From NCBI GenBank assembly GCA_029204225.1, contig CM055111.1, positions 3,795,744 through 3,859,743 on the forward strand: DNA of 64,000 bases, given 5' to 3'. Both the position numbers and the translations under genes were made by a program. The DNA is from Diphasiastrum complanatum (taxonomy: Eukaryota; Streptophyta; Lycopodiopsida; Lycopodiales; Lycopodiaceae). Of the stretch, positions 1 to 11,264 are shown one piece after another. The stretch's first letter is position 1, and each line of letters opens with the position of its first letter. The notes under the pieces are model-generated. The model had not been told where the DNA came from and did not search any database. It was given only the letters and a program-made list of their open reading frames with translations.

Positions 1-375
1 ATTTGTGACTTTATGGGACATACACTTTATTACTATTATAACCCGAGGAATCAGCCTCACAACCAGTCAGGGGGACATTATCAACTTCCTCAACAACCGT
101 TTGTTTCACAGGACCAACACACGCACAACCAACCACGAGACAACCAAGTCCACATACAAGAGTTGCCCAGACAACCTCGACATGGACCCCAACCATAGCT
201 GGCGCTCTTAGGACCACCTCCAAGAGGACAACATGATCTAGGAGCACAAGAACATAGGCACTCTCACGAGTCTGCACAAGCACATCTGGTAGAAAACTCC
301 TAGGATCATTCATATCATCACGATACAACACTTCCATCATCTACTTCTCAACAATATCAAACCGACAACTCATGC

Positions 376-930
376 TTGTGCGCACAAGATGAGTATTCCA
401 CACCACCAGAAAATCCAGCACAGCTAGCCATCCAAGATGTTTACGCTATCGCCACAGGACCAATGAGCAACCGCTGCTTTATTTGTGGTGAAACAAGACA
501 CTTTATGGTTGACTGTAAAGCTAAAAACCAATACCATGTGGAATGTCCAGACTGTGTTCGCAAACATAGTTTCAAAGACTGCCCTAAACAATCTAACAGG
601 ATCCTTCCCGCATGTCATATATCATCCGAACATGTCAGAGTTCTAACTAGAGCACAATGCCAACAACAAGAACAGCAGCAAAACAATGAAAAATCAACTG
701 ATCCACAGGGAAGCCACTTGACGGCTTCCACATTACCAAAAGATTACCCAGACCCAAACGTGGAACAAAGGCAATACGATGAATTTCGAGATGAGTTTTT
801 GCGAGAGGAAGAACATACGGAAAGTCTGTTATCAGCTCAAATCCCCAAAAAGGAGCAATCCTACAGGGACTTGAAGTACTTTCTGACCTCCTACAAGCTC
901 CACTCACCATGCCATTCCATAGCACAATAA
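376..930 (+). pseudogene. Gypsy gag C-terminal part with two zinc knuckles
   Basis: Gag nucleocapsid segment, which in this family packages element RNA in cytoplasmic particles. A CX2CX4HX4C knuckle (CFICGETRHFMVDC) lies at about residues 34-47 of this frame. A second, non-canonical cluster, CX2CX3HX4C (CPDCVRKHSFKDC), follows about 11 residues later. Downstream the chain is Gln-rich and acidic. Upstream sequence (1-375) reads as His/Gln/Pro-rich gag linker but is interrupted by stops, including one in TAG at about 197 that is shared with the second copy near 58224. This is a fragment of a broken polyprotein, not an independent gene. Confidence 0.85.
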
Positions 931-1036
931 AATTCTTCACTAGGTTTCAACGTTATATCTATCGTAGTTTTCAGCTGGTACTATTCTTGATGAACAGCAA
1001 AAAACTGAAGAGATTCCTAAAATTCTCCAAATTCCT

Positions 1037-1600
1037 ATGAATCTACTGAATATAGGTGTTGCTTTGGGGACTAGCATCACCTTGCCTTTGTCCTATAAAG
1101 ACTATCCTGTAGTATCTACTATCCTTGATAGCGAATCAGGCGTATATATAATAGCTTTGTGCTTGGCAAAGTCATGGGGCTTCCATACCCTCGATCAACC
1201 ACGATATAAACTTTGCATGGCTGATCAACGAGTTACTGACCCTACTGGTCATTTATCAAATATTAAGGTTTGAATAGTAGGTGTCAAATTTGTGATCGAC
1301 TGTGTCATCTTAGACTTACCAGAAGATGCAAATACTTATAAACTCCTTCTTGGTACACCCTGGCTCCAGATGGCAGGTGTTGTCCAAGATTGGAAGCATA
1401 GCAAAATCACCCTTGGCAATCATGACAAACGAGTCACTATTGACTCAACTGGCCATGTCAAGCATGCTAAAGTTTATGATGATCAGTCATCGACAACATA
1501 TGACGAATCAGATAGTGTCCCAATCCAACCTAAAGGACACTATACGAGGTCCACAGACAATCAATTGGGGTCAAGCACTAGCCACTATGGACTGTGTTGA
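1037..1600 (+). pseudogene. Gypsy aspartic protease, catalytic motif mutated
   Basis: Retropepsin-like segment. The expected D-[ST]-G triad region reads LDSESG at about 1123-1140; in the second copy (59149-59166) the same site reads LDSGSG. Here a GGA codon has become GAA, which destroys the catalytic loop glycine. The C-terminal landmark LLLGTPWL is present at about 1342-1365. An in-frame stop near 1273 splits the domain. In this family the protease cuts the Gag-Pol polyprotein. This copy would be inactive. Confidence 0.85.
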
Positions 1601-2351
1601 TTCCAATCGATGTCGTATCGAAACTGCTGCAGAAGATGTGGATATTCTCCCATCTTCTACAGACATTGACACACCCATCATCCCACTTATGATGATTGAC
1701 CCGATTCCTATAGCATGGTGCCCAGGAGAACCTAGTGTCTCTACTGCCCATGTTTTGGAAGAAGGTATTCTTTTCATGGATGATGTCGAAATGACGTATG
1801 AACATTTACTCCTATATCTAGATGCCCAATGTTATCCACCAAAAGTAATTCCTCAGGAGATTAAGTCACCAGGGTCGTTGGCTCATATCCAACTAACATC
1901 CAAAGTACCCAACACACAAGCGTATAGGCCCAAACCCAAAGTATACACATGGGATGCATATCCAGACGAAATCTAGGATACAATCGATGACGAGATGGTC
2001 AGTGAGGCAACAACACCGCCCACTCAAAAACCACAAAAACCTCGGTTACCAAAAAATAAAATTATTGATACAAAATTAACCGAGCGTCAAAAATAGATGC
2101 TTGATAAACTTAAGCAACCGATTAAGCCCTTCTCTAAGGAGACAGAATCTAAACCATCAGACCAAGCTTCTACATCTAGTAGTGACTCAACAAAGGTGAT
2201 TTCCAAAGTTTCAAAAAACTTTGTGGAACCACCTTCCGATCTCTCACAAAAATTTAAAGATTTTACATTGGTGGATGACGTTGTTATCTAGTTACCATAG
2301 CCACCCCGAGAACCTACACCAAGTTCCAACTCCTTTGAAGGACCAGCTAAA

Positions 2352-3509
2352 ATGATGCCATTAAACCTTAAAGATCCTGACGAGGAGATGGATTGTCTAG
2401 TTCATGATGGTGCACACCTTTCGTCCGCACAACTTTCTGATCTGGAAACTTTACTTCACAAATACAGGGATGTATTTGCATGGAACTATATAGAAATGAA
2501 AGGAATTCTGCCGGAAGTAGTGGTTCATATGATTTCTTTGAAAAATGATGCTAAGCTTATTCGAACTAAACCTTACCAAAGTAACCCTGTCTATCGCGAG
2601 AGAATCGATGAAGATATTAAGAAATTGCTGGATGTTGGCTTCATTTATGAAGTTCAACATACTGCTTGGGTATCACCCATTGTGGTTGTACCTAAGAAAA
2701 ATGGCAAACTTTGTATCTGTGTCGATCTCAAGAACCTTAATGCGGTTACGAAGAAAGACCATTTTCCTTTGTCTTTAACAACCCAAATCTTAGAGAAAAT
2801 GGCAGGAGCTGAAGCTTTCAGCTTCTTGGATGGATTCAGCGGTTATTTCCTTGTTCAAATAGCCCCTGAAGATAAACATAAAATGGCCTTTGCCACAGAG
2901 AATGGGGTTTATGCTTATAATGTTATGCCTTTTGGCTTCTGCAATGCTCCTTCAACGTTTCAGAGGGTCATGCAACTGGCCTTCCAAGACCTCTTACATC
3001 GGATTGTTGAGATTTATCTCGACGATCTAGTGTACATTCCTCGGCAGCTACGCACCGTGACACACTGGAAAAAAATCTTCATTCGTTGCCATAGATTTAG
3101 AATCTCACTAAACCCTGATAAATGTCAAATATGGGTCACCCATGGGGTAGTACCTGGGCATATAATTTCAAAGGACGGTATTTCTACCGACCCATCCAAA
3201 ATCAAGGTTATAGCTGAAATGCCCTTACCTGCCACAGTGAAGGAGGTTTATGTTTTCCTCGGTCACACAAATTATTATCCCATCTTTATAATCGACTATG
3301 TCGGCAAGGCACGCCTCATTTATTTAGTTGTGGTAGATCCTCACTGGACCGAAGAACAAATTAAAGCCTTTGAGGAGTTGAAAACAACTTTTACCATGGC
3401 ACCCATACTCCGCTCGCTAGATTGTATGAAAGAGTTCCATGTGCATACTGACGCCAGTAAGTATGCCATTGGAGGCCTTCTTGCACAACCGGACGAGTAT
3501 GGCAAGTGA
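2352..3509 (+). pseudogene. Gypsy reverse transcriptase and start of RNase H
   Basis: About 385 uninterrupted codons cover an RT domain that would copy element RNA into DNA. Visible blocks in order: WVSPIVVVPKKNGK (about 2667-2710), VDLKNLNAVT, FSFLDGFSGY (the Asp of FLDG is the first metal ligand), MPFGFCNAPSTFQR, and the YLDD catalytic box at 3015-3026. The start of RNase H follows (HTDASKYAIGG). After GK at 3507 a stop and frameshift carry the RNase H reading into frame 1. The Met at 2352 is only the first Met after a stop; in an active element this would be internal to a polyprotein. Confidence 0.9.
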
Positions 3510-5163
3510 TTTCCCAATACGTTTCTCGAGCAGACAACTGGTGCCTGCTGAAGTAAACTATACAACCACCAAGAGAGAAGCATTGGCGATGGTCTATGCT
3601 GTACAACAACTAAGACATTATTTATTAGGCTAGACCTTTGTATTTTACACCAACCATCAAGCCCTATTATATATCGTTGATAAATCCTGTAAAATGGGAC
3701 GTATAGCTCGATGGCTATTGATTTTAGAGGAATTTAATTTTCCCATTGTCGTTTGGAAAGAGACCCAACATTTCATGACAGATCACCTTTCCCGACTACT
3801 GAATGCTGAAAAAGCAACTGCACCAGTCAACGATGATCTTTCTGATGCATGCCTTTTTCAGATCGATGCTACACCCTTATGGGCTGAGCAGATCACTCAG
3901 TTCCTAACAACAGGCAGACTCAAAGAAGGCCCGAGTACGATGGCAAAAAAATTTTTTTTGCTAAAAGCAACGCCCTTTCAGTTAATAGCGGGACAACTTT
4001 ACAAAAGGGGTGCTAACGGTATCATTCGATGATGTGCTTATGAATCTGAGATACGGCCAATCATATCTCAGGCTCATGAGGGCATTGGCGGTGGCCACTT
4101 TTCTATTGAAGCCACAACTAAGATTATCCTTCAAGCAGGACTGTGGTGGCCATCTTTATTTAAGGACACGTTTGTTGTCATTAAAACGTGTGATGTCTGT
4201 CAATGAGACAAGAAAAATACCAAAGCAGACTTCACGCCATTGACTCCCATTATAGAAGGTGAAGCCTTCCATAAGTGGGGAATTGACTTTGTTGGACCAA
4301 TCAGTCCAGCAGCGAAACATACCCAAGCTCGATACATTCTCATAGCCATAGAATACGCCACTAAGTGGGTTGAGGCTTGAGCAATGAAGGACTCCAACGC
4401 AAAAACTGTCGCGCTTCTTTACAAAAACATTATTACACGTTTTGGCTGTCCTATAGAGCTAGTTAGTGATCGGGGCACGCATTTTTTAAATGCTGTCATT
4501 GATAATTTACTATGCCATGACCTTGCCATCCACAAAAAGAGTACATCGTACTATCCTAGATGTAATGGCTAGGCTGAATCAACTAAAAAGATGATATGTA
4601 AAATGTTGACAAAGATAGTTGAAACCAGTCGCTCTGATTGGAAAACAAAACTTTTTTCAGCTATCTGGGCTTATCGCACCACCCCAAAGAAAGCCACTGG
4701 GTGGGTTATCCCTTTCCACTTAGTATATGGTCAAGAGGCGCTAATGCCCGTAGAATTCTTAGTCCCTTCGCTAAGAGTCATGGAAGCTTTTTCTAAAGAT
4801 CTATGTGAAAAAGCTACAATTGAACAACAAGTCAAAACCAGGCTATTTATGTTAGCCCAGTTATCCGAGACAAGACTTATATCTTACCATGCACAATTGG
4901 TTAACAAACGATGCCAAAAGGCCTGGCATGACCGTCACTTACAAAATAAAGATCTACACTTAGGTGACCAGGTGCTTCTCTATACATCAAATAAGCACCC
5001 TGACAAATTGAAATTCTGAAGTGAGGGACCATATGTTATTAATAAAATCTTTCCTAATGGTGTAGTCCAGTTGCAAACACTTGACGGAATACTCCTAGAC
5101 ATTGTCGCCAACGGTGGTCATCTACGACGGTATTACGAAGAGTTATTTTTTGTTGACCCAATT
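3439..5163 (+). pseudogene. Gypsy RNase H and integrase
   Basis: Frame 1 carries the rest of RNase H (TTTKREALAMVYAVQQLRHY; FYTNHQALLYI), then an HHCC zinc domain at about 4072-4203 (AHEGIGGGH ... CDVC). The integrase core follows with Asp in GIDFVG (4285-4287), Asp in VSDRGTHF (4468-4470) and Glu at 4576-4578. The last two are separated by 35 residues, the canonical D35E spacing. A C-terminal segment with KAWHDRHL and LHLGDQVLLY follows. Stops interrupt at about 3631, 4030, 4204, 4378, 4570 and 5017. The readable homology ends near 5163, after RRYYEELFFVDP. Confidence 0.9.
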
Positions 5164-5579
5164 TAACACCTTTTCTCTAATATATATTTTACATTTTTTT
5201 AAGTGTTTTATTCTTTTTATTAGTTTATTTTCTTATTTCCTTGTTTGTTATTCTTGTTTTGCATGCCCATTTTTAATCCCATTTCTTGTTTATAATTCAT
5301 ACCTGTACTTATTTACTTTCTATGCAATTTTCTTTTTATGTAAATACCCATTTGTCATCAATGTCCTAGGTCAACAAATGATAGGCTACACCATATGAAA
5401 AGGTTATGACACTCATTTTCCACCTCATTTCTGTCTATCTGATATCTCAATATTCCCAATTACGCATACACTCATTTATTGAGATATTTCTTTTCCATAA
5501 GAACTTCTACTCTGAGCCACAGTCATATTTTCCCCCTTGAAGTTGATCACTTGCATCACACAGCTCCATACAAGACTCC
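5164..5579. other. Non-coding spacer after gypsy pol, T-rich
   Basis: Strongly T-rich on the plus strand between about 5160 and 5350. An apparent hydrophobic frame here comes from T-richness. No gene, terminal repeat or tRNA-primer site was recognised. Confidence 0.5.
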
Positions 5580-6010
5580 TGTCAAATCTCAACTGACGGG
5601 TTTTCTATCAAATCTCAACTGACGAGTTTTCTGTTAGATCTCGACTGAAGCGTCCAGTTGAATCTTGACCGAAGCGTATAGTTGAATCTCAACCAATGCA
5701 CACCTGTCAGATCTCAACCAAAGCACCTATCAAATCTCAATCGAAGCACCTGTCAGATCTCAATCAAAGCACCTGTAAGATCTCAACCGAAGCACCTGTC
5801 AGATCTCAACCAAAGCACCTGTCAGATCTCAACCGAAGCACTTGTCAGATCTCAACCGACGCACTCATCAGATCTTGACCGAGGTATTACTCAAATCTTG
5901 ATTGAAGAACCTATCAAATCTCAACCGGAGCGCTTCTATCAAAATTCAACCGGAGCGACCTCTTCGAACTCGACCGGCACATACTATTAAAACTCGACCG
6001 AAGTACACAT
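5580..6010 (+). repeat. Tandem array 1 of a 23-bp motif (AGATCTCAACCGAAGCACC type)
   Basis: The best units, between about 5700 and 5880, repeat with a 23-bp period: GCACCTGTCAGATCTC followed by AACCRAA. Flanking units are more degenerate. The same core, AAATCTCAACCGAAGC, recurs in arrays at 6745-6935 and 55240-55870. A frame across it gives a repetitive peptide (QISTEAPVRSQPKHLSDLN type), which is a by-product of the repeat. Confidence 0.85.
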
Positions 6011-6744
6011 TAAATCTTGACCGGAGGTTCCAAATTCAAAATTTAACGGACGACACATCCCATCTTGATCGAAACTAGACGATGCCGCCCATAAATGCCA
6101 CCACCTCGACGCCATTCGCAACTCAGTGAAGTGCGAATTCTGGCATTTTTTGCGACGATCTACTGGCGATTTCCTTGTTACTATGTCTGATCCTGGCGCT
6201 TTGTTGTTCAGTACTTGTGTCATCGTCTCCACACCATCTCCACCGACTATCAACCATCCTCGTTTGCATACCATTGAGAGCGCCATCACCAAACACCTTC
6301 AAACCTAACATCGCCAGCAGACAACACATCATCTTGCAGTTTTTCACATGCTGAGGGGTAGTATCACACGAGCATCCACCGAGCTCCTATTACACTATTG
6401 ATTATACTATCAACAACATCACACAACCTGTGTTTATATCCAGTTCATTTCCAACCTCCATACATTCATTTCCACACATCTCCATCCTCCCAACATCCTC
6501 ACCTTTTCCGTTTTCCGAACTTCTACCTCCCATCTTCTTACCCAACCACATTCCGTCCCAATCCTTTATTCCATGACATACTTCCAATTTCTCCTTGCAA
6601 ACACACATCCACTTTACAACACTTTACCTTCCATCCTTATTTTCCCAACATCCATCTTTCACAGACCCTCTCTTCCCGCACCATACCTTGCTCCAAACAC
6701 ATCTTCCAATCTCTTCTACACAGCCACTTTCACCTTCCATCTTG
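6011..6744. other. Non-coding spacer between arrays, C/T-rich
   Basis: No coding homology was recognised. The 6400-6740 part is rich in C, T and A on the plus strand and gives long low-complexity frames on both strands that I do not consider genes. Confidence 0.4.
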
Positions 6745-6935
6745 ACCGACGTCCCTCTCTCAAATCTCAACTGAAGCCATCTCTCAAATCTCGACCGACA
6801 TCCCTCTCTCAAATCTCAACCGAAGCCATCTCTCAAATCTCGACCGGTGTCCCTCTCTCAAATCTCGACCGACGCCAGTCCATCAAATCTCAACCGACAC
6901 TAGTCCATCAAATCTCAACCGACGCCCCTTAACCC
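6745..6935 (+). repeat. Tandem array 2, about 24-25 bp units
   Basis: About seven units of CCCTCTCTCAAATCTCGACC / CCATCTCTCAAATCTC type. CCCTCTC and CCATCTC versions alternate in the first units, suggesting a roughly 49-bp higher-order period. The AAATCTCRACCGA core is shared with arrays 1 and 3. Confidence 0.8.
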
Positions 6936-6993
6936 TGTCTGAAATCTCAACCCACACAGTTTTTCCAAACCTTGTTCCTTCCATTTTTTCACC

Positions 6994-9170
6994 ATGTCAT
7001 CCAACCCCAGTTCCAGTTTTGAAGACCCCGAGGCAAGTAAGCTCGACATCCAATTGTACAAGTTAGATCTTACAAAGATGCAGATCTGGTACCAGTAGGC
7101 AGAGTTGTTCTTCAAGGCAATTGAATTTCATATCCCTATCTTGACGGGATATCAAAGCCCGTACTTGGTACATATGGCATATGCCAACTATAATGCAATG
7201 GCAAGGTCATGCCAACTCATAGTTCCCCCTATCAGGAACTATGTTTATAACGTATCTTTTGTGGCAGCCGACTTGCAACCTTTTGGATTCCCTCGAGGCC
7301 CAAATGTTATCTCAAGGACACTCCAGAAGATAGAGCAGACAACATATTTCAAGTACATCGATCCCTCAGTGGCCAAGTGGAAGAATAAAGATGGGTACAG
7401 AGTTGAAGCCATCAATGATCAGCAGCTGCAAGCGACATGTGCATATCTCACCAGTTGCATGCAACGACCAAAGACAAAAGTACTGAGGGTATCCATGTCC
7501 CTATTCCACATGATGGCAGATTCACGACTGCATGCTCTGAACCTCTATGATTGGGCACAGTTTGCTTCAAACTACCTTCATGAGTGTCTAAAAAACAAGC
7601 AGCCTGTAACTGTTCTCGGCTATCCCCTGACAGATATCACACTCCAACAAGTACAGAATGGGCCAAAGATTTAACAACACCTGCAGATTGCAGACAAGGC
7701 ATGGGACATCCCGATTGGGGCCAAACCGTCCAAGTGTTTGCGCTCAAGATCTACTTCACCATCGGGACTCCAACCCAAAAGAGTCAACACCAGTATTTTT
7801 CCACTGGTATAGAAGCAAAAAAGCCCACAGCTAGACCCACAAGCAGCAGCATCCTCAGGAGCTCAAGAGGCCGATACCTCCAAGGCCCAATTGCCAGACA
7901 CAAGACAACAAAGAATACAAATGAAGCTATAGGCTAGGAGGAAATTACCAGCGGGAACAGCGTCAGATGGTTCTACTTCCAGCACTCATCACCCTCACAC
8001 ATCATCGACGGGGGTGATGGAGCAATGACATCTACAGTAGCACCAAATACGACAACATCACAAGTCGCTGCTCAACCAGACAAGGTCACCACCCCACCCA
8101 CATCGGTTACCACACCAATGCCACCAACATTACCACATGCAACTTTTTGGGGGGCGGGAGGAGTGGGGATGTCCAGTCCCTAGGACATAGAAGCAGCCAA
8201 GAAACCACAAGATCAACAACCACAGGCCCAGCAAGTTCACACATTGGACACGTTGCAATATTTTGATGCTATGGACCTGATGGAAATAAGCGATGATGAG
8301 CCAGAGAAGGTGGATTAGTCAGGAAGAAGTCTAACCCCTCCAATAACCACCACCACCACCACCACAATAACCACCATTGCTACTAACATCATTTCCACTC
8401 CCTCCACCTCCATCTTCAGTTCTGACACAACGTCTATTTTTTGGTTTAGCCTCACCATCCTCAATACCCAATCCTCACTAACTCTGAGAAGCTCTCTGAA
8501 GCAGCCAAATGCTCAATGATCGGCCTATCCAAAGCGAACTACCATATGCATTGGTTGGTAAGCCAATATCAAATGCTCGAGAACAAGGTTCAGTTCCAGG
8601 ACCAAGAAATTGTGCAACATCAAAGGCTGGCCAAAGAGGAAAAAAAAGAGACAGAGCAAATCAGATCTATGATGGCCAGACAAAAGACCACTTTGGAAGA
8701 GGTCCAGCAGCAACTGAGGCACCAGATGGTCCAAATCGACCCAAGTACGAGACGGATCGTCAGGTGCAATGATAGTTGATGCCCCCTAGTTAAGCCCGAG
8801 GTTATACAATTCCAGGACCCACAGGCCTCAACCATCCGGATGAAAAAGTACGTACGGCTGATCCAAGAACGGGAGGCTGAGAAAAAGAATTTTGAAAATA
8901 TTGTGGCCAAGCAAGAGAAGATCATCCTAGAGTCCTAGAAGCAGCTAGAAGACACAACGAAGGCCTTGTAGCAAGTCTTGGACAAGGTGAACCAATTGTG
9001 GGACACAGCATGCAAGGCCCAAGCAGGTGCTCATTCGAAGAAACCACGGGATGATGATGGGAATGATGGAGCAGGAAATCAGGATGAGCAAACCCGACGA
9101 TCAAATGGTAGCTCAGGATCGGGTAGCCAGAGAGCTAAAGCTGCTTCCAGATTTTTTTCCTAACCCCCTC
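6994..9170 (+). pseudogene. Unrecognised retroelement-associated frame X1 (globular domain plus coiled coil)
   Basis: I do not recognise this protein. From the ATG at 6994 the frame reads about 226 codons with a single stop (TAG at 7096) to a TAA at 7672. The same frame continues past that stop with sensible composition. The N-terminal part looks globular (for example PILTGYQSPYLVHMAYAN, VTVLGYPLTDIT). A Thr/Pro/Gln-rich linker follows (about 7700-8320). Two Lys/Glu/Gln-rich coiled-coil-like stretches lie at about 8560-8740 (ENKVQFQDQEIVQHQRLAKE) and 8838-9010 (REAEKKNFENIVAKQEK). Stops and at least one frame change break it. It lies downstream of gypsy pol and upstream of X2 and an LTR-like block, so a 3' accessory ORF of the retroelement is the simplest reading. 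Confidence 0.55.
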
Positions 9171-9276
9171 CCACTTTTAACCCCTCCTCCTACTCTTCTT
9201 TTAATTTTTTCGAAACATTCATTCCAACTTACCCTATTTTTTCATCTTCCCTCTCTCCACCACCTCCTAGCAAAAT

Positions 9277-10332
9277 AATGGGCCCATCAAAAGGTCCAAT
9301 TGACACTTATAAAGCCCAACAGGACGAGTTCCTTCAACAACTCCACTCCCCCGATGCGACGTATAACTTGTTAAACCCACCTCCTCCTAAGCCTGTCGTT
9401 CCCGCATCACTCTCCAGATCACTCCATCCCTGACCTTCCAGAAACTAACCCTGACATTGGGGGTAATGATGACTTCCTGGCAGATCAACCAGAAACAAGA
9501 AGATTTTCACCCAGGCAAGACACAGGCGCAGCTGAGCCGTCAACAAGCGAGCGGGCCAAGGACAAAAATCTATCACCAAGGCCCTGGATGATTACTTGGC
9601 AAAGCCACCACAACCGCGTAGGACAGCTTCTCCTACTAGGACCATGGGCAAAATGGCAGATACCAGAGAATCAAAAAGATTCAAAAGGAAATACCCTCTC
9701 AACATGAGAGGAGACAAAGATGAGATAGATCAAAGCCAATATTCCACTAGGGTCGAGATCATCGCGGCATTACAATTGCAACCAAAGTGGCGTAATAAGG
9801 TCCTAAAGGATAGTAGGCGACTCCAAGAATACCTAAAGGCACCGGCATGGAAGTGAGTGGATCCATTTTACATGCCGCTCAAATGCAGAAATCCATGGCC
9901 GACAGAAAAGCCATGGGTGGAGTTGGTGAACTGGCTAGTGATTTCGGAAATTCTAGAGAGAATCTGTTCGGATGATCTGAGGCTGTAGTTACTTGATTTC
10001 GGGCACAAATACAAAACAAGTGCCGATCAATGTGTGCAAGAAAGTGTCGAATACTACCGATCTATGGCCTTCTGATGCAGCAAGATTGTTTTTGGGATCA
10101 AGGCTTAAATCCAATCAAGATCAATCCCAATGTAGCCCTCCAGTCAGAAGAAGACCATGAGATGATGGCCCGAGTATACTACATAGCGGCCTTCATGTCA
10201 TCACAATATGTGACCATGGTGGAAGATTGGCAGGAAATGGGCTTTATTGAAAAGATAAGAGAGTACCTGGGGCCATTAACTTCGAAAGTAAGCTCGAATT
10301 CCAAGTATTTGAAGCCCTGGAGCAAAAAATGA
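9277..10332 (+). pseudogene. Unrecognised retroelement-associated frame X2
   Basis: No known domain recognised. It begins at an ATG at about 9279 (MGPSKGPIDTYKAQQDEF), shifts frame near 9410, and continues through a basic stretch (KRFKRKYPLNMRGDKDE, about 9680) and a segment with CVQESVEYYRSMAF (about 10032-10070). It then shifts again into DHEMMARVYYIAAFMSSQYV and REYLGPL. The last part has a diverged homologue at 60600-60990 (IVQESANYCLSIAF, LMMVRLYFQATF, IKPYLGPI), so a real protein-coding ancestor is likely. In both places it sits just before a purine-rich tract and a TRTTAG/TATTAG block, suggesting the last ORF before a 3' LTR. Confidence 0.55.
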
Positions 10333-10562
10333 GCGAGCGAAAACAAACGACAAGATGGCGAGGCGAGCAGGACTCGCAAGAGGTTCTCAAGAGGGCTGAA
10401 ATGTAGTGGCCATTGAGAGACCTTCCTTTTTTAGAAACAGTTTTGCGGATAATAAGCACTTGGTTTTACGGAAGTGAACGAAGATCCATGCTTTTCCAAG
10501 TGCCGAGCGGAATGACATCACCTGTGTTGTAGTGGGTCCTGCAACAGATTAGGGGCAGATAA

Positions 10563-10835
10563 TGTTAGTGGATTTCAGAGAATCCCCAGATGCCGAGCCA
10601 AGCTGAAGACACAGAGTATCTCTCACCCATGACCGAGGAGGTCTTAGAAGGAAGAGAGCAGAAGAAGCTGAGAGCCGAGCATGAGAGCCAAGAAATTACT
10701 AGCTAGGATGACAATGAATTATCTATGTGAGCCTACATGGTGTATCCCAGAGAAGGAACGACCATGTAGGAGCTAGTAATACTTTCTAGGCTTTGTAAAT
10801 AGATGTAGACCCCCGTTAAATAATTTAGAGTGAGC
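10563..10835 (+). repeat. Candidate 3' LTR / terminal module of G1 (starts TGTTAG)
   Basis: A purine-rich tract (AGATTAGGGGCAGATAA) precedes TGTTAG. Most of this block (about 10563-10830) recurs in inverted orientation as two pieces, 49596-49699 and 38637-38772, which are contiguous once copia-B is removed. A diverged version begins near 61153. Conservation across three places and the TG start support a terminal repeat; the far end and a matching 5' copy were not identified. Confidence 0.5.
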
Positions 10836-10837
10836 CA

Positions 10838-11182
10838 CCTTTTGATGGTGACCTCTAGATGAAAGGTGGCAAAAGCACTTATTGACTTCCTATCCACTTT
10901 GTCACCTGCGAAATCCAAGTCACTATAGGCTCTTAAGCCAAGATTAGTCCCTCTATACAGTATGCCAAAATTCTTAGTAGAAGAGATATATTTGAGAACT
11001 CTTTTGGCCATCTTCCAATGTGAAAGTAGAGAACTTTGCATGAATTGGCTTCAACTTTCTAATACTATAACTAAGATCAAGTCTAGTTATAGTTAAATAA
11101 ATCAAGGAGCCTATAAGCCTTCTATATGAAGTGATGTCCTCAAAGGATGCTTCATCACCATCAATAGATGCCTTTACATGTT

Positions 11183-11183
<1 letters not shown>
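10838..11183 (-). pseudogene. Copia RNase H fragment, B-type, antisense
   Basis: On the minus strand this reads as the end of copia RT and RNase H, closely matching copia-B at 48605-48930. Examples are SHWKMAKRVLKYISSTKNFG, then YSDLDFAGDKVDRKS, with upstream DGDEASFEDI. It is truncated on both sides: on the left it joins the gypsy terminal module, on the right the (CT)n tract. It contains frame changes near 11040. Confidence 0.85.

Positions 11184-11263
<80 letters not shown>
11184..11263. repeat. (CT)40 microsatellite
   Basis: Eighty uninterrupted bases of alternating C and T, at the junction of the antisense copia fragment and unrelated DNA. Confidence 0.98.

Positions 11264-11264
<1 letters not shown>

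Larger units (their letters stand above)
1..5163 (+). mobile_element. Ty3/gypsy retrotransposon G1, gag-pol internal region (degenerate, 5' part outside window)
   Basis: The order zinc knuckle, aspartic protease, reverse transcriptase, RNase H, integrase (RT before integrase) is diagnostic of Ty3/gypsy. The frame is broken: zinc knuckles are in frame 1, protease in frame 2, protease-RT linker and RT in frame 3, RNase H and integrase in frame 1, with stops at about 3631, 4030, 4204, 4378, 4570 and 5017. Several stops look like C-to-T or G-to-A changes in Gln or Trp codons, as expected from decay of methylated repeats. The first 2207 bases are duplicated at 58028-60232. The RT wording (FLDGFSGY, MPFGFCNAPSTFQR) recalls the plant Tat/Athila branch; that lineage call is inference. 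Confidence 0.9.

Noticed and set aside
5102-5398. Hydrophobic 98-codon frame after integrase, possible env-like membrane segment
   Set aside because: Phe/Leu-rich composition is explained by a T-rich strand; no Met/signal context or repeat of it in the second copy.
5682-5990. Repetitive protein with QISTEAPVRSQPKHLS repeats
   Set aside because: The 23-bp unit is not a multiple of three, so every frame gives a similar repeat; no evidence for translation.
6398-6745. 115-codon Ser/His/Pro-rich plus-strand frame
   Set aside because: Low-complexity C/T-rich DNA between two arrays; no homology and open on both strands.
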